Source: an uncultured Clostridia bacterium
GTDB taxonomy: Bacteria; Bacillota; Clostridia; Oscillospirales; Ruminococcaceae
Reading direction: 5' to 3'
Length of the DNA stretch: 64,000 bases
Assembly (NCBI GenBank): GCA_947389015.1
Contig: CANDVA010000002.1
Coordinates: 62,001 to 126,000 of the forward strand
The translations under genes and the position numbers were made by a program. Below are positions 57,524-64,000 of the stretch, in pieces. Position 1 is the first letter of the stretch. The number at the start of each line of letters is the position of its first letter. The notes under the pieces are model-generated. The model was not told the DNA's origin and did no database searches. It saw only the letters and a list, made by a program, of their open reading frames with translations.

Positions 57524-58588
57524 TTAAGCATGTAAGCTCTTATTTTTCTCGCGGTATACCACGGTAAGAATTTCCGCGACCGCGTTGTACAGTTCGTATG
57601 GAATCTCGCGCCCGATATCGACGTCGGCGTACAGCGAACGCGCCAGAGGCGGATCCTCAACGCACATTATATCGTTCTTCTCGGCGATCTCCACTATTTT
57701 CATTGCCAGATAGTCCTTGCCCTTGGCTATGACCTCGGGAGCGCGGTTCTTGTCCTGATCGTATTTCAGCGCTACCGCATAGTGTGTAGGGTTACGTATG
57801 ATAACGTCGGCGGAGGGAACGTCCTGCATCATACGGCTTTGGGCCATCTGCTGCTGTCTCTGCTTGATTTTGGACTTAACCTGCGGGTCGCCCTCCATCT
57901 GCTTGAATTCCTCCTTGACCTCCTGCTTGGACATTTTGAGCTTTTTCTCAAATTGCCACCACTGAAACAGAAAGTCGCCCGCCGCCACGAATACCAGCAA
58001 AATGCAGATAAGCATTACCATGTCGAATACAGACAGCCCAATATAAGCGAGTCCCTGCATAAGCCCGGCGTCCATAAGCGACAATATGATCGGCATACGA
58101 TCCGATATCTCGTTGAATATCATATATCCTATGACAATGACCTCTATAAGTCCCTTTAAGATGCCGACTATCGCCTGCATCGAAAACAGCTTTTTAATGC
58201 CCTCCAATGGATTCAATCGCGAAAATTTAGGTTTGAGAGCCTTCATCGTAAACAATCCACGGGTCTGCGCGACCGTCGGAATAATTCCCAGCAGCATTGC
58301 GACCGCGCACACGGGACCGACGATCATTACCACGACTGTTATCATCTGTACGATAAGCGGCATAAAATTTTCCGCGGTGACATCGTAAGTCGCACTATTC
58401 TCGTACATTCTGGCGGTGAACGAGAGCAGATTCTTTATTATGAAGCCCGCCAGCAACCGTACGGCAGAAAATATACCCAGTACGGAGGCGGCAGTCACGA
58501 TCTCCTTGGACTGGAGAACGTTACCCTCTTTTCGTTGGTCGCGCCGCTTTTTCGGGGTGGCTTTTTCGGTTTTTTCCTCGCCTGCCAA
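57524..58588 (-). CDS. flhB: Flagellar export apparatus protein FlhB
   Basis: EKTEKATPKKRRDQRKEGNVLQSKE; autocleavage NPTH in VIIRNPTHYAVALKY. Confidence 0.97.
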   Translation of the reverse strand: MAGEEKTEKATPKKRRDQRKEGNVLQSKEIVTAASVLGIFSAVRLLAGFIIKNLLSFTARMYENSATYDVTAENFMPLIVQMITVVVMIVGPVCAVAMLLGIIPTVAQTRGLFTMKALKPKFSRLNPLEGIKKLFSMQAIVGILKGLIEVIVIGYMIFNEISDRMPIILSLMDAGLMQGLAYIGLSVFDMVMLICILLVFVAAGDFLFQWWQFEKKLKMSKQEVKEEFKQMEGDPQVKSKIKQRQQQMAQSRMMQDVPSADVIIRNPTHYAVALKYDQDKNRAPEVIAKGKDYLAMKIVEIAEKNDIMCVEDPPLARSLYADVDIGREIPYELYNAVAEILTVVYREKNKSLHA

Positions 58589-58651
58589 CGTTCTCCCCCC
58601 TTATTTCGCGCAACACGTTATATATAAATTATTACTTATTATCCATATTAA

Positions 58652-59431
58652 CTAAACGATCCACTTATCGACTATTCCGTTCAGGTTATCAAAAAGAATT
58701 CCCATTATCTTTTCCATAAACTCGCCGACTACACCGCAGCTTGCCGCAAGTACAACAAAGCCGACAAGCATTTTGATTTGGATATTCAATACGAAAACGT
58801 GGATCGTCGGAACAGCCTTCATCAGCACGCCAACGCAGAATTCGGAGATCAGCGAGGCGGCTATTACGGGCATTGCAAGCTTTAAACCCAGCGTCATTAC
58901 TATCTCAAAGAATTTCACCAGGATAAGCAGCAAATTGATATTAAAGCTCGAATATCCTATCGGAATATGTTCGTAGGACACCGCGAACAGCTCAATATAG
59001 CTCTTGTGACCGCCTACCGCAAAAAAGTACAGCATAAACCAGTAGCTGTAATACTGTGTGGATAAGCCCGCGTTACCGAAGGTCGGGTCGTAGCTTTTAG
59101 CCATCGACAGACCAAGCTGCATATCCGTGACCTCACCCGCCATCGAAAACACTTGCAAAAGCAGATTTACAAAAAAGCCCAGAACCGCACCGACAAGCAG
59201 CTCCTTTACCAAGTCAAACACAAACGGGAGCAATCCCGCGGGCATGGTATACTCAAAACCGCCCGCCGCCGTCATTACGACCGCCAGCATTATCGACGCG
59301 CCCGCCTTTATCGTATTCGGCACACCTCGGCGCGAGAATATCGGATTAAAGCTGAATATCCCCGTCACCCTTGCCGTCACCATTATCAGAACAATAAAGT
59401 TCGTTTGTATGATCGTCCATATTTCAGACAC
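58652..59431 (-). CDS. fliR: Flagellar export apparatus protein FliR
   Basis: MVTARVTGIFSFNPIFSRRGVPNTIKAG; FliR topology between flhB and fliQ. Confidence 0.95.
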   Translation of the reverse strand: MSEIWTIIQTNFIVLIMVTARVTGIFSFNPIFSRRGVPNTIKAGASIMLAVVMTAAGGFEYTMPAGLLPFVFDLVKELLVGAVLGFFVNLLLQVFSMAGEVTDMQLGLSMAKSYDPTFGNAGLSTQYYSYWFMLYFFAVGGHKSYIELFAVSYEHIPIGYSSFNINLLLILVKFFEIVMTLGLKLAMPVIAASLISEFCVGVLMKAVPTIHVFVLNIQIKMLVGFVVLAASCGVVGEFMEKIMGILFDNLNGIVDKWIV

Positions 59432-59441
59432 GGCTCGACCT

Positions 59442-59714
59442 CTATGTTATCGGAGTCTGCGACATCTTCTCGAAGATGAAATTGACGAAATCTATACACT
59501 CGTTCGTCATCCAAGGCGCGAGAAAAAACAGCGTAAGCCCCACCGCGACCGCTTTCGGTGCGAAAGAGATAGTCTGCTCGTGGATCTGCGTTGCCGCCTG
59601 TAGAATGGCGATCACAAGACCCACTATCATTGCCACGAGCAGAACGGGCAGCGCAAGCTTGAACGCAAGCATTATTGCCTCGCGGAATATTTCCATTACT
59701 AAATCCTGTGTCAT
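59442..59714 (-). CDS. fliQ: Flagellar export apparatus protein FliQ
   Basis: 90 aa, AILQAATQIHEQTISFAPKAVAVGL. Confidence 0.96.
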   Translation of the reverse strand: MTQDLVMEIFREAIMLAFKLALPVLLVAMIVGLVIAILQAATQIHEQTISFAPKAVAVGLTLFFLAPWMTNECIDFVNFIFEKMSQTPIT

Positions 59715-59735
59715 AGCAAAATCCCCTTAACCCCG

Positions 59736-60680
59736 CTACAAATTGTAGCTCGAAACAATTGAGCCTATCATCAGGTTCCAGCCGTCAGCCAGAACAAATA
59801 TCAGTATCTTGAACGGCATTGAGATCATCGCAGGCGGAAGCATCATCATACCCATCGACATAAGCGTTGAGCCTACTACGATATCTATTATCAGAAACGG
59901 CAGGAATATCATAAATCCCATTTGGAAAGCTCTTTTCAGCTCTCCTATCATAAACGACGGGATTATGACCGTCAGCGACAGATCATTCTCCTTGTACTCG
60001 TCGGTCAGACCGCCCTCGGGAATTTCCTCCTTGGCAAGTCCGATAAAGAACTCGAGATCGTCGTTGGTCGTCTGCTTCAGCATAAAGCGCTTCAGCGGTA
60101 CGGACGCACGCTCGAGAGCCTCTTTTGTGTCGATCTGCTCGTTAGCGTATGGCTGATACGCGATCTCATTGATCTCTCCGAATACAGGAGCCATAATGAA
60201 TATCGTCAGAAACAGCGCAAGACCCGTCAGCACCATATTCGGAGGAGTGTTCTGCGTCTGCATCGCGCTGCGCAGAAATCCCAACACTATAACTATACGC
60301 GCAAAGCAGGTCATCATAATAAGCATTGACGGCAGCAGCGCTATCAAGGTCAGTAAAATGATGATCTCCAACGGCTGCGACGCATCTACGCCAATGACCT
60401 CCTGCAAAACCGAAGATCCCGGATCACGCCCTACGCTCTCGGATGGATTGTCCAGATACTCTCCCGCATTAGCCGCAGGATCGGAATCGCTTGTACCCGC
60501 GTTACCTCCGCTGCTCGTCTCATCATTGCTTGTATTAGAGCTTACGGAGGATGACGTCTCCAAGGACGCCGCGTAGGAAGTAGCTCCCACAAACACGAAT
60601 GTAAAAAGAATTGTCAGAAAAAGCGAAACGGCAAACTTCAGCACAAGCTTTTTATCCGTTTCAAGCAAACGTTTTATCAA
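59736..60680 (-). CDS. fliP: Flagellar export apparatus protein FliP
   Basis: MMTCFARIVIVLGFLRSAMQTQNTPPNMVLTGLALFLT; MGMMMLPPAMISMPFKI. Confidence 0.96.
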   Translation of the reverse strand: MIKRLLETDKKLVLKFAVSLFLTILFTFVFVGATSYAASLETSSSVSSNTSNDETSSGGNAGTSDSDPAANAGEYLDNPSESVGRDPGSSVLQEVIGVDASQPLEIIILLTLIALLPSMLIMMTCFARIVIVLGFLRSAMQTQNTPPNMVLTGLALFLTIFIMAPVFGEINEIAYQPYANEQIDTKEALERASVPLKRFMLKQTTNDDLEFFIGLAKEEIPEGGLTDEYKENDLSLTVIIPSFMIGELKRAFQMGFMIFLPFLIIDIVVGSTLMSMGMMMLPPAMISMPFKILIFVLADGWNLMIGSIVSSYNL

Positions 60681-60693
60681 AACCGTACCTCCG

Positions 60694-61026
60694 TTATTTT
60701 TTGCGTTTCATATTATTAAGGACTGTCTTAAAGCTCTCCTTGAACGACGGATTTTCAGCCGTCGCCGCGGTCAGCTCATCCTCGGTCTGCTCGAGCTCGC
60801 ATATTTTCTCGGTATGACCGGACGTTACACCCAACACCATACACCTCCCGCAAACGCTCACCAACAGAAGCATCTTGTCGGGACCAAGATTTATACGCTC
60901 GAGTATCTTCATATTCTTACTGTCGTACAGGGAAACGCGCGCGTTGAACTTCTTCATGATCCAGAACAGCAGGAATACCAGCGCGAGAACGCCGATAAGC
61001 GCCATTATCATTTGAAAATATTCCAA
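60694..61026 (-). CDS. fliO: Flagellar biosynthesis protein FliO
   Basis: One TM then LYDSKNMKILERINLGPDKMLLLVSVCGRCMVLGVTSG. Confidence 0.85.
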   Translation of the reverse strand: MEYFQMIMALIGVLALVFLLFWIMKKFNARVSLYDSKNMKILERINLGPDKMLLLVSVCGRCMVLGVTSGHTEKICELEQTEDELTAATAENPSFKESFKTVLNNMKRKK

Positions 61027-61099
61027 AGCTACGCCTCCTTAACGCCCCCAAACGGCAAATTTTTTCAAACGTCTTAACTTATTCTGCCATATCGTCCGA

Positions 61100-61135
61100 A
61101 AAAAACGCCAAAAGGCGGGTAATTGTTCCCCGCCT
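61100..61135 (-). terminator. Hairpin + T-run between cheY and fliO
   Basis: Reverse strand AGGCGGG-gaacaatta-CCCGCCT TTTGGCGTTTTTTT. Confidence 0.6.
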
Positions 61136-61151
61136 GTGTAATATGCAGAAA

Positions 61152-61514
61152 TCAGCCGAGTACCTTTTTTACAGTCTGGAGAATTCTGTCAGCCTTAAAG
61201 GGCTTTACTATGAAGTCCAGAGCGCCGAGCTTGATTGCCTCAACTACCATTGCTTCCTGACCCATCGCGGAACACATAACGACCTTGGCCATAGGATCGC
61301 CTGCCTTGATGTCCTTGAGCGCGTCTATACCTGTTTTATTCGGCATGGTGATATCCATGATAACGAGATCGGGCTTCTCCGCCGCGTAAATATCGCAGGC
61401 GATCGCACCGTCCGCAGCCTCAAGGATATTAGTATAGCCGTTCTTAGTCAGCGTATCCTTGATAAGCATTCTCATGAAAGCCGCGTCGTCCACCAATAAA
61501 ATCTTCTTGTCCAT
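61152..61514 (-). CDS. cheY: Chemotaxis response regulator CheY
   Basis: ILLVDDAAFMRMLIKDTL; LVIMDITMPNKTGIDAL; VKPFKADRILQTV. Confidence 0.96.
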   Translation of the reverse strand: MDKKILLVDDAAFMRMLIKDTLTKNGYTNILEAADGAIACDIYAAEKPDLVIMDITMPNKTGIDALKDIKAGDPMAKVVMCSAMGQEAMVVEAIKLGALDFIVKPFKADRILQTVKKVLG

Positions 61515-61559
61515 TATCTTCTCTCCTTAAAAAAGTATTTAAAAGGTTTAAATTCCACT

Positions 61560-62735
61560 TTATTCCTTGCCAAGGCTGTCCATAAACTTTGACTTGACAA
61601 TTTCGGTTATTCTTACAGCGAAGTTATCGTCGATAACGACAACGTCGCCGCGAGCGATAAGATTACCGTTTACCACTATGTCAACGGGAGCACCCGCCTG
61701 ACGTTCAAGCTCGATTATCGTACCCTGTGTAAACTCAAGTATATCCTTTACCTTGCGCTTTGCCGTACCGATCTCTACGCTGATTTCAAGCGGTACGCCC
61801 ATAAGAAGCTTAAGGTTATCCTTCTGATCGGCGGGAATCCCGAAGTCCATAGCGTCAAACTGATGAAGCTGAGCGTTCTGGATATTAACGGGCGGGGGCG
61901 GCGGCGGATATGCTCCGTATGCCGCGTACTGATTGGGGTATCCGTAGCCTGCCTGAGGCGGCATCTGATACATGGGCTGCTGAGGCATTTCGCCTGCGGG
62001 CATTTGCGACATTTGCGGCATCTGGGGCATTGGCTGTGCCTGAGGCGCGGGAGCCGGAGCCGGTGTCGCCGCAGGTGCGGGAGTGCTCGCCGCCGTATTT
62101 GTCTCTTCCTCCTCGGCAACCGAGAACTTATCGATCATCTTGCCAGAGAGTGTCTTAGCCAGCGGCAATGAAAGCACGGACATGAATTCACTTTCCATTA
62201 CTCCGTCAATCGTCAGGCTGAACGTTACCGCAACGACCGTTTCGCCCGCGTCCATTTCGCAGAGATCGCCGAAGCTTGCCTTTTCAATAATGTAGGGGGT
62301 AGGAACGGAGATATCCACCGTCATACCAAGCAAATCGGACAACGCAGTCGCCGAAGCGCCCATCATCTGGTTCATGATCTCGCTGACGGCGCTTATGCTC
62401 ATCTCATCAAACTCAAAATTGGGGTCAATAACCAGCGGATTGCCCAACAGCTGATTTAAAATAAGCTGAACATCGTTCTGCTTCAAAACCATCATGTTGA
62501 GACCCGTAATGCCCTCAACGTATACTATCTTTACGCAGATAGCAGGTTCAAGATTGTCATAATTTAGCTCGTCAACCTTGACTACGTGAACCTGAGGAGT
62601 TGTTATCCATACCTTTGCATTAAGCAGCTCAGAAACTGCCGTTGCCGCCGAGCCCATGCTTATATTAAGTATCTCGCCGACCGCGTCAATTTCATACGAG
62701 TTAAACTCAATGTTCTCGCCATTTCCGTTAGCCAT
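61560..62735 (-). CDS. fliY: Flagellar switch/CheY-P phosphatase FliY (CheC-like + FliN domain)
   Basis: EILNISMGSAATAVSELL and EIMNQMMGASATALSDLL; Pro/Met/Gln-rich linker; FliN-type C-term GVPLEISVEIGTAKRKVKDILEFTQGTIIEL. Confidence 0.95.
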   Translation of the reverse strand: MANGNGENIEFNSYEIDAVGEILNISMGSAATAVSELLNAKVWITTPQVHVVKVDELNYDNLEPAICVKIVYVEGITGLNMMVLKQNDVQLILNQLLGNPLVIDPNFEFDEMSISAVSEIMNQMMGASATALSDLLGMTVDISVPTPYIIEKASFGDLCEMDAGETVVAVTFSLTIDGVMESEFMSVLSLPLAKTLSGKMIDKFSVAEEEETNTAASTPAPAATPAPAPAPQAQPMPQMPQMSQMPAGEMPQQPMYQMPPQAGYGYPNQYAAYGAYPPPPPPVNIQNAQLHQFDAMDFGIPADQKDNLKLLMGVPLEISVEIGTAKRKVKDILEFTQGTIIELERQAGAPVDIVVNGNLIARGDVVVIDDNFAVRITEIVKSKFMDSLGKE

Positions 62736-62748
62736 CAGTAACTTTACC

Positions 62749-63738
62749 TCAATTCTCTATAAAATTTTCAACCATTATGGCTTTTTTGTTATTGTATGTG
62801 CCCAGCTTGCCATCACACCAATCTCTTTCGCCAACCCTGACCAAAATATTCTCGCTGATCCTTTTATCAAGCGGGATAACATCGTTAACTTGAAGTGTAA
62901 GTACCTCGTACATATCCAGATTTATTTCTCCCAAGATCGCCTTTACGACAAGATCTGTTGTGCTGATACCCGTCATAATGCTGTCGCGGCGCTCCTGCTC
63001 ACGGGCGGCGTCGGTCTTTCTGCGAGTTCCGGAATATCTTGGAATAAACTTGCTCATAATCTCGTCAAGATTTATCGCGGGAATACATACGGAAACTATT
63101 GATTTCTGATTATTTATCTCAACCTCAAGGGCTACGATTATTACCGTATCCTCATGACCGATCGTCTGAACGACTCTGGAATTCGTTTCAATCCCGATAA
63201 GTCTGGGCTCAAGGTCGATATGCGTCAGCCACGGCTCCTTAAGCAAATCAGCAAATGACTTCATTACGTCCGTCATGATCGTGATCTCGATCTCGGTAAA
63301 GTCGCGGCTCGTATCGGAATACTCGCCCTTTCCGCCCAGCAATCGATCGATCATCGTGTATGTAACGGGATTTGATACCTGAACGATTACATCGGTCTCG
63401 CTGATCTCATCGTTCTTGATACCCAAATCCACCATACCCATGATAACGTAATCGGGCAGGGCGTTATTGAACTCATTATAGCGCTGCTCCTCGATATTCA
63501 ACAGGCTAACACGGCAGTACAGCCTGAGCTTACCCGTAAGATACGACGATAGTAATCGCGCGTAATTCTCGAAAATACTTTCAAGTATTTTGATCTGCTC
63601 TTTGGTGAACTTCTTAGGAGCACGGAAATCGTATTCCTTGACTTGCGTCTCCTCTGTTTTCGTAACCACAGGCTCAGCACCCATCGCAACGCTTTTAAGC
63701 ATCTCGTCGATCTGCGCCTGTGTTAATACGTCAGCCAC
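62749..63738 (-). CDS. fliM: Flagellar motor switch protein FliM
   Basis: VLTQAQIDEMLKSVA; YDFRAPKKFTKEQIKILESIFENYARLLSSYL. Confidence 0.97.
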   Translation of the reverse strand: MADVLTQAQIDEMLKSVAMGAEPVVTKTEETQVKEYDFRAPKKFTKEQIKILESIFENYARLLSSYLTGKLRLYCRVSLLNIEEQRYNEFNNALPDYVIMGMVDLGIKNDEISETDVIVQVSNPVTYTMIDRLLGGKGEYSDTSRDFTEIEITIMTDVMKSFADLLKEPWLTHIDLEPRLIGIETNSRVVQTIGHEDTVIIVALEVEINNQKSIVSVCIPAINLDEIMSKFIPRYSGTRRKTDAAREQERRDSIMTGISTTDLVVKAILGEINLDMYEVLTLQVNDVIPLDKRISENILVRVGERDWCDGKLGTYNNKKAIMVENFIEN

Positions 63739-63761
63739 CGGCTATCCCTCCTGCCTCCATT

Positions 63762-64000
63762 TTATTCGGACTGATCTCCGCCTTCGCCGCCGTCAGCCGC
63801 TGCGCCGCTTTTATCGGAGTCATCCGACGTTATAAACATACTTCCGTCGACAGCGCCCGGACCCATCGTGCCCGCGGACGTCGAACCGTCTCCCTTGAAC
63901 TTATCCTTAATAAACGCGATGACCTTATCGACCGAGCCATCGGGAAGCGTAGAAGGATCCTTACCCGCGTTGGGATTATTGGGATCGAACTCCTCGCCAT
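63762..64000 (-). CDS. C-terminal fragment of an unidentified protein at the usual fliL position
   Basis: Reverse frame ...GEEFDPNNPNAGKDPSTLPDGSVDKVIAFIKDKFKGDGSTSAGTMGPGAVDGSMFITSDDSDKSGAAADGGEGGDQSE*; runs off the window. Confidence 0.6.
   Translation of the reverse strand, partial: GEEFDPNNPNAGKDPSTLPDGSVDKVIAFIKDKFKGDGSTSAGTMGPGAVDGSMFITSDDSDKSGAAADGGEGGDQSE

Overview
64 kb of chromosome from a flagellated, low/mid-GC Firmicute. Protein content suggests Clostridia/Oscillospirales; this is inference, no 16S is present. There is no prophage, CRISPR array or recognisable transposase. Left to right: ilvN(partial)/ilvB, M23 peptidase, gdhA, an NPGTG-tailed surface protein with a long leader, a hybrid histidine kinase, pilT, a cobU-like gene, murT/gatD, a LacI regulator, aldo/keto reductase, an RNHCP-domain gene with an attenuator-like leader, ylbJ-like gene, a duplicated lipoprotein split by an amber codon, nifJ (PFOR), two paralogous ECF sigma/membrane-partner modules, secreted lipoproteins and a GH5 lipoprotein, azlCD, uvrC, rsmD, coaD, three tRNAs (Val-Asp-Gly), mnmA/nadA/Rrf2, an amino-acid ABC transporter, and a long flagellar/chemotaxis operon on the minus strand (cheD, cheC, flgG-like x2, fliA, flhA, flhB, fliR, fliQ, fliP, fliO, cheY, fliY, fliM). 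Most interesting observations: (1) an erm-style leader-peptide/alternative-hairpin region upstream of the RNHCP gene; (2) a 599-aa FlgG-like protein with about four internal repeats; (3) tandem ECF sigma/single-TM partner pairs sharing the promoter TGTGAC-N18-GACTATAT; (4) a GatD homologue apparently lacking its catalytic Cys; (5) a hairpin-chain, MITE-like intergenic repeat family. All calls come from reading the supplied sequence and ORF translations; no database search was run.
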